A DNA stretch of 64,000 nt. It comes from Pseudomonas piscis. GTDB lineage: Bacteria; Pseudomonadota; Gammaproteobacteria; Pseudomonadales; Pseudomonadaceae. Shown in pieces: positions 1 to 8,483 of the stretch. The translations under genes and the position numbers were made by a program. The stretch's first letter is position 1. The number at the start of each line of letters is the position of its first letter. The stretch covers positions 186,001 to 250,000 of the forward strand of contig NZ_WHUV01000004.1 of assembly GCF_009380155.1 (NCBI RefSeq), given 5' to 3'. Under the pieces are notes generated by a model. It saw only the letters and a list, made by a program, of their open reading frames with translations, made no database searches and had not been told where the DNA came from.

Positions 1-764
1 TGCAACTGGAACTGCGCGGTCTGATCGCTCCGCGCTATGCCTACTTCGCCGAATACCGCTTCAAGTTGCTGCTGGAGCCGGCTGATCTGCTGGGGCGTTT
101 CGAAGGTGAACGGCGGGACTTCGTCGAGGCCATCCTGCACACCTCCAGCCGCGCCCGGACCTGGGCCACGGTGGATTTCGACGCACTCTACGACCACTGC
201 CAGGCACCGCGCCAACGGGTGGTCAAGGCCCTGGACTACTTCCAGGAAAAAGGCTGGGTGGAGTTGGAAAGCAAGCAGATGACCGAAGTCTACAGCCTGC
301 TGCAGGGCGACTTCGATGCGCCGGCGCTAAGTGCCGAGCTGCACGCCTACTTCACCCGCCATGAGGCTGGCGAGATCGCGCGGATCCACGCCATGCTCGA
401 CCTGTTCGCCAGCGAGCAGTGCCTGGGGCATCGGTTGGCGGAGTATTTCGGTGACCGGCAGGCACCTCGGCAGTGTGGGCATTGTTCGGTGTGCCGGGGC
501 CAGGTGGCGCGCTTGCCCGAGCCACCCGAGCTGCCTGCGCTTGTGGATAAGAACTTCGCCGGCTTGTGTGGCGACTTTATCCACAGGCACCAGCAGCACA
601 CCGGGGTTCTTCCCGGGGCGGAGCGCCTGACGCGTTTTCTCTGTGGCATCAGCGTGCCGTTGTTCACCAAGCTCAAGGTCCGTGGTATCCCGGGATTCGC
701 CGCGTTGGAGGACTACCCCTACGCCGAGGTACGGCAATGGTGCGAGAGCCATTTGCCGGCCTGA
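1..764 (+). CDS. recQ: RecQ-family ATP-dependent DNA helicase, C-terminal part
   Basis: This is the 3' part of a gene that begins before the window; the open frame enters at base 3 and ends with TGA at 762-764. The visible 253 or so residues hold a winged-helix-like segment followed by a C-terminal cysteine cluster (QCGHCSVCRG, about residues 155-165 of the visible part), then a tail rich in charged and aromatic residues. The helicase motor itself is not visible. RecQ enzymes unwind DNA 3'-5' in recombination and repair. In the E. coli enzyme the zinc site precedes the winged helix, so the late cysteine cluster points to the other, shorter RecQ class. Two inverted DnaA boxes lie inside the coding sequence. 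Confidence 0.75.
   Translation, partial: QLELRGLIAPRYAYFAEYRFKLLLEPADLLGRFEGERRDFVEAILHTSSRARTWATVDFDALYDHCQAPRQRVVKALDYFQEKGWVELESKQMTEVYSLLQGDFDAPALSAELHAYFTRHEAGEIARIHAMLDLFASEQCLGHRLAEYFGDRQAPRQCGHCSVCRGQVARLPEPPELPALVDKNFAGLCGDFIHRHQQHTGVLPGAERLTRFLCGISVPLFTKLKVRGIPGFAALEDYPYAEVRQWCESHLPA
542..585. promoter_or_regulatory. Pair of inverted perfect DnaA boxes inside recQ
   Basis: TGTGGATAA at 542-550 and its exact reverse complement TTATCCACA at 577-585 form a 9-bp inverted repeat with a 26-bp spacer. Both equal the E. coli DnaA box consensus. A third perfect copy lies at 1139-1147 in the next gene. They are in coding sequence, so a regulatory role is only inferred. Confidence 0.4.
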
Positions 765-896
765 AGCCGGGTGCCTTGTTCCTTATGGCGATCCATCTGC
801 TGAATGTTGGGCATCACAGGAATAAATTTCAAAAATGATGCTCGCCTGACTATGGTGGTGCCTGAGCCAGGATCACCTACAGGAAGGAGAGCCGCC

Positions 897-2123
897 ATGA
901 GCCAGACAGCATTCGATATTCAGCGCGCCGCGGTGATTGGCGCCGGCACCATGGGCCGTGGCATCGCCATGTGCCTGGCCAATGCCGGCCTGCCGGTACT
1001 GTGGCTGGACAAGGATCCGCAGATGCTCCAGCAGGCGCTGGCGGCGGTGGCCCAGACCTATGCCCACAATGTGCGCCAGGGCCGTATCGAGCAGGCCGAA
1101 GCCGACGCGCGGCTGGCACGGATCGGCATTGCCGAAGGTTATCCACAGCTAGCCGAGGTGGATCTGGTGATCGAGGCGGTGTACGAGAACCTCGAGCTCA
1201 AGCAGCAGATCTTTCGCCAGCTGGACGCCGCCCTCAAGCCATCGACGATCCTGGCCAGCAACACTTCGGCGCTGGATATCGATGCCATTGCCGCTGTCAC
1301 CCAACGGGCGCCCCAGGTGCTGGGAATGCACTTCTTCAGCCCGGCGCACATCATGAAGCTGCTGGAGGTGGTACGCGCGGCCAGGACGGCGCCGACGGTG
1401 TTGGATGCGGCTCTGGCCCTGGGCCAGCGCATGGGCAAGGTCAGCGTGGTGGCTGGCAACTGTTTCGGGTTCATCGGCAACCGCATGCTCAACACCTATG
1501 TCCTCGAGGCCCGCAAGATGCTCCTGGAAGGGGCCTTTCCCTATCAGGTGGACGGCGCCTTGCAGGGATTCGGTTTTGCCATGGGGCCGTTTCGCATGTA
1601 CGACGTGGTGGGCATCGACCTGGGTTGGCGTGCCCGGCAACTGGCCGGTGCCGGGCAGGACGCGCCGCAGGTCCAGGTCGACAATCGCCTGTGCGAACTG
1701 GGCCGTTTCGGTCAGAAAAGCGGCGATGGTTATTACCACTACGAGCCCGGTAGCCGCCAGGCCGAACACGACCCGCAAGTGGATGCGCTGGTGCTGCAGG
1801 TCAGTGAGGGCCTGGGTTACCAGCGGCGGGACATCGGCCCCGAGGAGATCCTCGAGCGCTGCCTGCTGGCGCTGGTCAACGAGGGGGCGAAGATCCTCCA
1901 GGAAGGCATTGCCGGCTCGGCCCATGACATCGACCTGGTCTATCTCAACGGTTATGGCTTTCCCAAGGAGCGGGGCGGGCCGATGAGCTGGGCCGATAAC
2001 CAGGGCCTGGAGCAGGTCCGGCGCCAGTTGCTGCGCCTGGAAGCCGAGCATGGTGCCCATTGGCGGCCGGCGCAGTTGATCGAGGATCTGGCTGGTGCAG
2101 GAAAAGGGTTTGCCCAGGCTTAG
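897..2123 (+). CDS. 3-hydroxyacyl-CoA dehydrogenase, NAD-binding
   Basis: The enzyme oxidises (S)-3-hydroxyacyl-CoA to 3-ketoacyl-CoA with NAD+ in beta-oxidation-type pathways. The 408-residue protein starts with a Rossmann fold carrying GAGTMG at residues 15-20. The HFFSPAHIMKLLEVV region contains the catalytic histidine motif typical of the family. Two 3HCDH C-terminal domains follow, so the length matches the dehydrogenase half of FadB rather than the short 280-residue PaaH type. I placed the start at 897 because AGGAAGGAGA lies just upstream; the frame is open from 804. It is followed after 56 bp by a thioesterase, suggesting a two-gene unit handling acyl-CoA. Specific substrate unknown. 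Confidence 0.85.
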   Translation: MSQTAFDIQRAAVIGAGTMGRGIAMCLANAGLPVLWLDKDPQMLQQALAAVAQTYAHNVRQGRIEQAEADARLARIGIAEGYPQLAEVDLVIEAVYENLELKQQIFRQLDAALKPSTILASNTSALDIDAIAAVTQRAPQVLGMHFFSPAHIMKLLEVVRAARTAPTVLDAALALGQRMGKVSVVAGNCFGFIGNRMLNTYVLEARKMLLEGAFPYQVDGALQGFGFAMGPFRMYDVVGIDLGWRARQLAGAGQDAPQVQVDNRLCELGRFGQKSGDGYYHYEPGSRQAEHDPQVDALVLQVSEGLGYQRRDIGPEEILERCLLALVNEGAKILQEGIAGSAHDIDLVYLNGYGFPKERGGPMSWADNQGLEQVRRQLLRLEAEHGAHWRPAQLIEDLAGAGKGFAQA

Positions 2124-2179
2124 TCGCCTGGGGTGAAATGCCCGGCGACCAATCGCTCAACCCATGGGAGACCGTCCTG

Positions 2180-2614
2180 ATGTCCGAGCCTGTGCCACAA
2201 CGCAGCGACTACCGCCATTTCCAGCCGATCACCACCCGCTGGCACGACAATGATGTCTACGGCCACGTGAACAACGTCACCTACTACAGCTTCTTCGACA
2301 CGGCGGTGAACACCTACCTGATCGAGCAGGGTGGCCTGGATATCCATGATGGTGAGGTGGTGGGGTTCGTGGTCAGCTCGGCTTGCGATTACTTCGCGTC
2401 CGTCGCCTATCCCGAACGTATCGAGGTCGGCCTGCGGGTCGGCAAGCTGGGCAACAGCTCGGTGCAATACGAGCTGGCGGTATTCAAGCTGGGGGAGGGG
2501 GAGCCGTGCGCGGCGGGGCGTTTCGTCCATGTGTTCGTGGATCGGGCGTCGAACCTTCCGGTGCCGATTCCGGCGGTCCTGCGCGCAGCCCTGGAACAGC
2601 TGCTGGTGGCCTGA
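2180..2614 (+). CDS. Acyl-CoA thioesterase, 4HBT hotdog family
   Basis: A 144-residue single-domain hotdog protein that probably hydrolyses an acyl-CoA thioester. The motif RWHDNDVYGHVNN near residues 21-33 carries the aspartate and GHVNN turn of the 4-hydroxybenzoyl-CoA thioesterase family. It lies downstream of the 3-hydroxyacyl-CoA dehydrogenase on the same strand, which suggests release of a pathway product or clearance of a stalled CoA ester. The frame is open from 2060 but that would overlap the previous gene; the ATG at 2180 gives the conserved MSEP start and normal family length. Substrate not predictable from sequence. Confidence 0.8.
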   Translation: MSEPVPQRSDYRHFQPITTRWHDNDVYGHVNNVTYYSFFDTAVNTYLIEQGGLDIHDGEVVGFVVSSACDYFASVAYPERIEVGLRVGKLGNSSVQYELAVFKLGEGEPCAAGRFVHVFVDRASNLPVPIPAVLRAALEQLLVA

Positions 2615-2782
2615 GTCTCGAAACCTGATTGCACTGCAGGACCCGTAGCCGCTGCCGCAGGCTGGGATCGGCGCCGCAGCAGAGGCCTGGCCTTCCTCGG
2701 GGTCAGCACTGCAGCCCCTGGTCTGGCGAGGCCCTTGGCCTCGCGCCCAGTGAGCGGTAGCGGCTACGAGGTACCGGGTCGA

Positions 2783-3253
2783 TCAGTCGTGATGACGATG
2801 CTTGCGGTGGCCATAGGCATGGCCACGGCCACGGTGGCCGTCGCGGTAGTAGCGGCGGTCGCGATCGCGGCGGTATTCGCGATCTTCCCGGGCGCTTTCG
2901 TTACCCATGTAGTTACCCAGTGCGCCGCCGGCACCACCGCCGGCCGCCGCACCGATCAGGCTGCCGGTGTTGCCGCCCATGCTGCGACCTACGACGTTGC
3001 CGCCAGCCGCACCCAAGGCGCCACCGATGGCTGCCTGGCCACGGCTGCGCTTGTCGGCGCCGACCGCGCTGCCGCCCGCACCGCCGATGGCCGCGCCAAT
3101 GGCCGAACCGGTATTGCCGCCCAGCTGCTGGCCGACCACCGAGCCTAGAACCCCGCCCAATGCGCCGCCCACACCTGCTTCAGTGGTGCCACCGGCAGAG
3201 GCGACGCCGCTGACCAGGCCAAGGGACAACAAGAGAATCGAGGAGAACTTCAT
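2783..3253 (-). CDS. Exported glycine-zipper protein
   Basis: A 156-residue protein with an N-terminal signal peptide (MKFSSILLLSLGLVSGVASA) and an unusually glycine- and alanine-rich core. Repeated GxxxG patterns at about residues 26-115 form three or more glycine-zipper blocks (GGALGG, GSAIGAAIGGAGG, GSLIGAAAGGGAGG). The last 40 residues are basic and His/Arg/Tyr rich (DREYRRDRDRRYYR, then HRKHRHHD), which might bind metal, nucleic acid or envelope polymers. Glycine-zipper proteins of this kind usually sit in the outer membrane or periplasm. The gene is convergent with the thioesterase. No specific function can be assigned. Confidence 0.75.
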   Translation of the reverse strand: MKFSSILLLSLGLVSGVASAGGTTEAGVGGALGGVLGSVVGQQLGGNTGSAIGAAIGGAGGSAVGADKRSRGQAAIGGALGAAGGNVVGRSMGGNTGSLIGAAAGGGAGGALGNYMGNESAREDREYRRDRDRRYYRDGHRGRGHAYGHRKHRHHD

Positions 3254-3409
3254 ACATGAGCCTCAAAGGGATGACGGCGCGATCCTGAGGCTGTACCGCG
3301 AGGCTTACAAACGAAATCCGACGAATAGCACGAGTTGTACACAATCGCGTAACTTATTGTTTTTAATGGGGAACTTAAGTGATTTTCGCAGGTCTACGGT
3401 TACTTGACG

Positions 3410-3443
3410 AAGGCCGCTCCCTGCATGCAGGGGCGGCCTTTTT
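3410..3443 (+). terminator. Hairpin with U tract between two minus-strand genes
   Basis: An imperfect stem of AAGGCCGC-type arms around a GCATGC centre is followed by five T residues on the plus strand. The flanking genes are both on the minus strand (the oxidoreductase ends at 3479, the zipper gene starts at 3253). It may therefore end the oxidoreductase transcript without a good U tract, or stop antisense transcription. Confidence 0.5.
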
Positions 3444-3478
3444 CGTGCCTGGGGCAACGCTGTTGCAAGCGCAGTGGA

Positions 3479-5827
3479 TCAGGCCGAGCGGGCCATGATC
3501 AGGCCATTGTCACTGGCAGCTTCCAGGCGGATGGCGATGAACTTGGAGGTCGGGGTGTGGCTGCCGTCGCCGGTGCTTTCCAGCGGCACCAGCGGATTCA
3601 CCTCCGGGTAGTAGGCCGCGGCCTGGCCGGCCGGGATATCGAAGGCCAGCAGGGTGAAACCCTTGACCCGCCGTTCGCGGCCATCGTTCCACAACGACAC
3701 GATGTCGGCTTTCTGCCCCGGCTTGAAACCCAGGCGGATGATGTCCGCTTCGTTGGCGAACAGCACGTCGCGCTGACCCTTGACCCCACGGTAGCGGTCA
3801 TCGAGGCCGTAGATGGTGGTGTTGTACTGGTCGTGGGAGCGCATCGATTGCAGGATCAGGTCCGGCAACTGGCCACTGGCCCGGGTGCGTTCGTCGATCA
3901 GGTCCCTGGGCAGCAGGTTGGCGCGGAAGTTGGCGCGCCCCGAGGAGGTGTTCCACTGGCGGGCGCCGGCGGCGTTGCCCAGGTAGAAGCCGCCTGGGTG
4001 CTTGAGCCGCTCGTTGAATTCCTTGAAGCCCGGGATGGTGTCGGCGATCAGGTCGCGGATGCGCCCGTAGTCGGCTGCCAGCCAGCTCCAGTCCACCGGG
4101 CGGTTGCCCAGGGTGGCCGAAGCGATGCCGGCGAGGATCCAGGGTTCGGAACGCATGTGCACCGACAGCGGCTGCAACTGGCCGTTGGAGGCGTGGACCA
4201 TGCTGAAGGAGTCTTCCACGGTCACCGCTTGCGGGCCGCCGGCCTGCAGGTCGATGTCGGTGCGGCCCAGGCACGGCAGGATCAGCGCATCCTTGCCGTG
4301 GGCCAGGTGGCTGCGATTGAGCTTGGTGCTGATCTGCACGGTGAGGTCGCAGTTGCGCAGGGCCTGGAACGTCCGCTCGCTGTCCGGAGTGGCCTGGGCG
4401 AAGTTGCCCCCAAGGCCGATGAATACCTTGGAGCGGCCTTCGAGCATGGCGTGGATCGCCTCGACCACGTTATGGCCGTTGTCCCTGGGCACCTTGAACT
4501 GGAAACGCCGCTCCAGGGAATCGAGGAAGGCCACCGGCGGCCGCTCGTTGATGCCCATGGTGCGGTCGCCCTGGACGTTACTGTGGCCGCGGACCGGGCA
4601 CAGGCCGGCGCCTGGCCTGCCGACGTTGCCGCGCAGCAGCATCAGGTTGGCGATTTCCTGGATGGTCGCCACCGAATGGCGATGCTGGGTAATGCCCATG
4701 GCCCAGCACATGATGACGTTCTTGCCCTTGGCGTACATGCGCGCCGCCTGCTCGATCTCCACCAGGGTCAGGCCCGACTGCTCGACGATCTGCTCCCACG
4801 GGGTGTCATCGATGGTGCCCAGGTATTCCAGCACCTGGGCGGTGTGGGTGTTGAGGAAGTCGTGGTCGAACACGGCCGCGGTCCCGGCCTTTTGCGCATC
4901 GCGTTCCCATTGCAGGAGGAACTTGGCCATGCCGCGCAGCAACGCCATGTCGCCACCCAGGGCCGGGCGGAAGTACGCGGTGTTGGTCGGACGGTTGCCG
5001 TTAGTGAGCATCTCCAGGGGGTTCTGCGGGTGCTGGAAGCGTTCCAGGCCGCGCTCTTTCAGCGGGTTCACGCACACTACCTGGGCGCCGCGCTTCACTG
5101 CCTCGCGCAGGGGCTCGAGCATCCGCGGATGGTTGGTGCCGGGGTTCTGGCCCCAGACGAAGATCGCGTCCGAGTGCTCGAAGTCGTCGAAGGTCACCGT
5201 GCCCTTGCCCACCCCGACGCTCTGCGCCAGGGCCACGCCACTGGCTTCGTGGCACATGTTCGAACAGTCGGGGAAGTTGTTGGTGCCGTAGGCCCGCACG
5301 AACAGCTGGTAGAGATAGGCCGCCTCGTTGCTGGCCCGGCCCGAGGTGTAGAACTCGGCCATGTCCGGGCTCGGCAGGTTCAGCAGGTGCCGGGCGATCA
5401 GGCTGAAGGCGTCTTCCCAACTGATGGGACGATAGCGGTCGGTCTCGGCGTCGTAGCTCATCGGCTCGGTCAACCGGCCCTGGTACTCGAGCCAGTAGTC
5501 GCTCTGTTCCAACAGGGAGCTGACGCTGTGCTTGGCGAAGAAGGCGCCGTCCACCCGGCGTTTGGTGGCTTCCCAGTTCACTGCCTTGGCGCCGTTTTCG
5601 CAGAACTTGACCATGCCGCTTTCCGGCGAGTCGCCCCAGGCGCAGCCCGGGCAGTCGAAGCCACCGTTCTGGTTGGTCTTGAGCATCATGCGGATGTTCT
5701 TCAGGGCGTTGTCGCTGGTCAGCCAGGCCTGGGCCACGCTGATCAGGGCGCCCCAACCGCCGGCCGGTCCCTTGTAGGGCTTGTAGCGGGCCACGGGTTT
5801 CTGGTCGGCTTGGTTATGTGTACTCAC
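3479..5827 (-). CDS. FdhF/YdeP-family molybdopterin oxidoreductase
   Basis: A 782-residue oxidoreductase of the formate-dehydrogenase-alpha-like YdeP group, carrying bis-MGD molybdopterin. Near the N terminus GGFDCPGCAWGD provides a CxxC pair, and CENGAKA follows. SNMCHEASGVAL around residue 196 supplies the likely molybdenum-ligand cysteine followed by His. The C-terminal quarter has the molydopterin-dinucleotide-binding barrel. Length is normal for the family (about 760-790) and no frameshift is seen. There is no signal peptide, so it should be cytoplasmic. E. coli YdeP is linked to acid resistance, but the reaction is unknown, and formate dehydrogenase activity should not be assumed. A LysR gene lies upstream on the same strand. 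Confidence 0.85.
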   Translation of the reverse strand: MSTHNQADQKPVARYKPYKGPAGGWGALISVAQAWLTSDNALKNIRMMLKTNQNGGFDCPGCAWGDSPESGMVKFCENGAKAVNWEATKRRVDGAFFAKHSVSSLLEQSDYWLEYQGRLTEPMSYDAETDRYRPISWEDAFSLIARHLLNLPSPDMAEFYTSGRASNEAAYLYQLFVRAYGTNNFPDCSNMCHEASGVALAQSVGVGKGTVTFDDFEHSDAIFVWGQNPGTNHPRMLEPLREAVKRGAQVVCVNPLKERGLERFQHPQNPLEMLTNGNRPTNTAYFRPALGGDMALLRGMAKFLLQWERDAQKAGTAAVFDHDFLNTHTAQVLEYLGTIDDTPWEQIVEQSGLTLVEIEQAARMYAKGKNVIMCWAMGITQHRHSVATIQEIANLMLLRGNVGRPGAGLCPVRGHSNVQGDRTMGINERPPVAFLDSLERRFQFKVPRDNGHNVVEAIHAMLEGRSKVFIGLGGNFAQATPDSERTFQALRNCDLTVQISTKLNRSHLAHGKDALILPCLGRTDIDLQAGGPQAVTVEDSFSMVHASNGQLQPLSVHMRSEPWILAGIASATLGNRPVDWSWLAADYGRIRDLIADTIPGFKEFNERLKHPGGFYLGNAAGARQWNTSSGRANFRANLLPRDLIDERTRASGQLPDLILQSMRSHDQYNTTIYGLDDRYRGVKGQRDVLFANEADIIRLGFKPGQKADIVSLWNDGRERRVKGFTLLAFDIPAGQAAAYYPEVNPLVPLESTGDGSHTPTSKFIAIRLEAASDNGLIMARSA

Positions 5828-6094
5828 GGGCGACTCTCCATCGCGGGGCTGTCGGGCCGCAGTGCGCTGCGATGCGGCAGGTGGACAAGGTAGTGACGGT
5901 GATGACGCGGCCCTTGCCGGGTGTGGCGCAAGCTCGAGAAGCGAGCACGGGGGCGGGCCTCGCAGGAGCTGGCGCTGCGCAGGGCGGGCGTTTGGCGTTC
6001 ATCGGGGGATCAGCGGCGTACTGGTGGCCAAGCCTAAGCGCGGCATTGTGTCGCGTCTAATTGCTAGTACTGATCCTTTGATAGATGGCGTCGA

Positions 6095-6982
6095 TCAAAG
6101 ACCGTCGAGGAGTTTGCGGTAGAGGGCGAAGCAGGCCTCGGCCAGGGCCGAGCGTGGCGCGCTGCGGCGCATGATCAAGCCCAGGCGGGCCAGGGTCTGG
6201 GCATCTTCTATCGGCTGCAGGCGCAGGTGTTCGGTCATGGCTTCCAGGCCGCTGTCCAGGGGCATCACCGCACAGCACAGGCCGCCGTGGACCATCTGCA
6301 CCAGCTGATGGACGGCATCGGTCTGCAGGACGGGGCGAGGGTGCAGTCCGCGGATATGGAAGTTGTGATCGATGGACTGGCGAAAATGCATGCCGCTGGT
6401 CAGCAGGCCCAGGGGCAATTCGGTCAGCGCCTCCCAGCTCAGCGGTTGCTCGCCGAAGCTGAAATGCCGTTGGTCGTACAGCAGCCCCATATGCGTCTGG
6501 GCCAGGGTCAGGGAGTCGAAGTGCTCGCCGTCCAGGCGTTCCAGGTAGGACACCCCGAGGTCCAGGCGATTGCTCGCCAACTGCTCGAGAATCTGTTCCG
6601 AGCTCAGGGACGAGAGTTCGAAGCGCAAGTGCGGGTGTTCGGCGTGCAGGCGCTGCATCAGTGGCTGCGGGTCGAAGCTCGACAACGGGACCACTCCCAG
6701 GCGCAGGGTGCCCACCAGGTTGCCGCGGCAGGCAGCGGCTTCGGCCAGCAGCCCGTCATAGGCGGTGAGCACGGTGCGGGCCCAGGCCAGGACGCGCTCG
6801 CCGGGTGCGGTGAAACCTTCGAAACGCTGGCCACGGTTGACCAGCGGCAGCTCGAGCTCTTCCTCGAGGTTGCGCAGGCGCATCGACAGGGTCGGCTGGG
6901 TGATATGGCAGCGCGCGGCGGCCTGGCCGAAGTGGCGGGTTTCGTCCAGGGCGATGAGGAATTTCAGCTGCTTGATGTCCAT
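6095..6982 (-). CDS. LysR-family transcriptional regulator
   Basis: A 295-residue regulator with an N-terminal winged helix-turn-helix (MDIKQLKFLIALDETRHFGQ onward; recognition region around ITQPTLSMRLRNLEEELELPL) and a periplasmic-binding-like effector domain from about residue 90. The gene is divergent from lysM across a 135-bp gap and lies upstream of the YdeP-like oxidoreductase in the same direction, separated by 267 bp. It could regulate either neighbour. From memory the P. aeruginosa relative also sits beside lysM and the oxidoreductase. The effector is unknown. Confidence 0.85.
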   Translation of the reverse strand: MDIKQLKFLIALDETRHFGQAAARCHITQPTLSMRLRNLEEELELPLVNRGQRFEGFTAPGERVLAWARTVLTAYDGLLAEAAACRGNLVGTLRLGVVPLSSFDPQPLMQRLHAEHPHLRFELSSLSSEQILEQLASNRLDLGVSYLERLDGEHFDSLTLAQTHMGLLYDQRHFSFGEQPLSWEALTELPLGLLTSGMHFRQSIDHNFHIRGLHPRPVLQTDAVHQLVQMVHGGLCCAVMPLDSGLEAMTEHLRLQPIEDAQTLARLGLIMRRSAPRSALAEACFALYRKLLDGL

Positions 6983-7117
6983 CTTCGCTCCGGTGCGACA
7001 AAAGGCCGGGATTCTACCGTGCCGGCGCGGCCTTGGTCAGTGGTCGGCCGGGAACCTCGATCGGCCGGGCTGGTCTAGTCTTTCGCATCTGGATCTATCA
7101 ACCAAGGAGTGTGCGAC

Positions 7118-7558
7118 ATGAGCATTTTCAGCTTTGTGAAGGAAGCGGGCGAGAAACTGATCGACCTGCTGACCCCCGGTAACGCCAACGCCAGTGAGCA
7201 GCTCAAGGAGCACATCGCCAAGGTCGGCCTGGGCAACCCCAACGTCCAGGCGACGGTGGAAGGCGACAAGGTCATCGTCAAGGGCGAAGTGGCGAGCCAG
7301 GAAGAGAAGGAAAAGATCCTCCTGGCCCTGGGCAACATCGCCGGTGTCGGCAGTGTCGAGGACCAGATCACCGTCAGCGGCCCGGTCGCGGTTACGGCGG
7401 TCTTCGTCACCGTGAAGAAGGGCGATACCCTGAGCGCCATCGCCAAGGCGCAATACGGCGATGCCAACAAGTACAACAAGATCTTCGAGGCCAACAAGCC
7501 CCTGTTGTCCCATCCGGACAAGATCTATCCGGGCCAGGTCCTGCGCATTCCCGAGTGA
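7118..7558 (+). CDS. lysM: BON and LysM domain protein (YgaU/LysM type)
   Basis: A 146-residue protein with a BON domain (about residues 20-85: VQATVEGDKVIVKGEVASQEE) and a C-terminal LysM domain (about 94-145: VTVKKGDTLSAIAKAQYG through PGQVLRIPE). LysM binds peptidoglycan; BON domains are found in envelope-stress and lipid-binding proteins. E. coli YgaU (Kbp) is a cytoplasmic potassium-binding protein of the same architecture, and this protein also lacks a signal peptide, so potassium sensing is a reasonable alternative to wall binding. The ATG at 7118 has AAGGAG at 7104-7109; the in-frame GTG at 7109 is too close to it. Confidence 0.85.
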   Translation: MSIFSFVKEAGEKLIDLLTPGNANASEQLKEHIAKVGLGNPNVQATVEGDKVIVKGEVASQEEKEKILLALGNIAGVGSVEDQITVSGPVAVTAVFVTVKKGDTLSAIAKAQYGDANKYNKIFEANKPLLSHPDKIYPGQVLRIPE

Positions 7559-7577
7559 GCCGATAGCCCGGGTTGCC

Positions 7578-7605
7578 AACAGGCCCGCATGGATGCGGGC
7601 CTGTT
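7578..7605. terminator. Bidirectional hairpin between lysM and yrfG
   Basis: A perfect 13-bp stem (AACAGGCCCGCAT / ATGCGGGCCTGTT) with a 2-bp loop separates the convergent genes lysM and yrfG and overlaps the yrfG stop codon. There is no long U tract on either strand. Confidence 0.65.
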
Positions 7606-8272
7606 ACTCGGCCAACCCGTCGAGCAACTCCCGATAATCCCCTACCGCGGCGAATTCCGCCGTGTCCTTCGGTCCCTTGCGGCTGTCCGGCTGGCTGACC
7701 GCGAGCAATTGCGCGACCCCGAAGTCCCGGGCGCTGCGCAGGATCGGCAAGGTGTCGTCGATGAACAGGCTGCGGGTCGGATCGAAGCGGATATCGGCCT
7801 GCAGGGCTTCCCAGAATTGCGGGTCCTCCTTGGGAAAACCGTAGTCGTGGGAGCTGATCAGGCGTTCGAAGTAGGGCGCCAGCTCGATCCGCTCCAGCTT
7901 CAACGACAGGGAGTCGCGGTGGGCGTTGGTGATCAGGATCACCCGCTTGCCGGCGCGTCCCAGTGCTGCGAGGAAGGTGTCGGCGTCCGGACGCAGGGCG
8001 ATCAGGTGGGCGGTCTCCAGCTTCAGCTCGCGTACCGGCAGCTTCAGTTCGGTGCTCCAGAAGTCCAGGCAATACCACTGCAACCGACCGGCGTTACGCT
8101 CGAACAGCGGGCGCAGTTCCAGCTCCGCCATGGCCCGGCTCACCCCGTGCAGCTCGGCATAGCGCTGGGGCAGGTGCTCCAGCCAGAAATGGTTGTCGTA
8201 GTGCAGGTCCAGCAAGGTGCCGTCCATGTCCAGCAGGACGGTATCGATATCGCGCCAGGGCATCAGGGCCAT
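7604..8272 (-). CDS. yrfG: GMP/IMP nucleotidase YrfG, HAD family
   Basis: A 222-residue haloacid dehalogenase-like phosphatase. HAD motif I is DMDGTLLDL at about residues 15-23 (the two aspartates are nucleophile and acid/base), motif II is the threonine in LITNAHRDS, and motif III/IV is KEDPQFW with FIDDTLPIL. E. coli YrfG dephosphorylates GMP and IMP. The gene is divergent from nudE across 211 bp; the yrfG-nudE-cysQ grouping is conserved in gamma-proteobacteria, which supports a role in nucleotide housekeeping. Translation could also begin at the internal methionine MPWRD at 8263. Confidence 0.85.
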   Translation of the reverse strand: MALMPWRDIDTVLLDMDGTLLDLHYDNHFWLEHLPQRYAELHGVSRAMAELELRPLFERNAGRLQWYCLDFWSTELKLPVRELKLETAHLIALRPDADTFLAALGRAGKRVILITNAHRDSLSLKLERIELAPYFERLISSHDYGFPKEDPQFWEALQADIRFDPTRSLFIDDTLPILRSARDFGVAQLLAVSQPDSRKGPKDTAEFAAVGDYRELLDGLAE

Positions 8273-8483
8273 TGACTACTTCTCCAATGGAAAACGGTCG
8301 ACCGGCAGGGCCGACGAAGCGGGAGGGGCCAAGGCCATGCACCCGGCGTAAAAAAACACCCCGGCAGGGGCGATCACATGCAGTAAACAATAGGTCTCGC
8401 AGCGCCTGTGCGCTGCCGCAATCTGCAACCCAGTCACTTTCAAACAGGCTGTATAGTAACCCGCTATCGCCAAGGAGCCCGCC

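Noticed and set aside
3479..5827. Formate dehydrogenase activity for the FdhF-like protein
   Set aside because: The sequence places it in the YdeP group, whose reaction is not known; a true fds operon is elsewhere in the window.
3404..5893. 829-codon plus-strand frame opposite the YdeP-like gene
   Set aside because: It is antisense to a protein with clear molybdopterin motifs and has valine/glutamine-rich, low-complexity translation typical of a shadow frame in GC-rich DNA.
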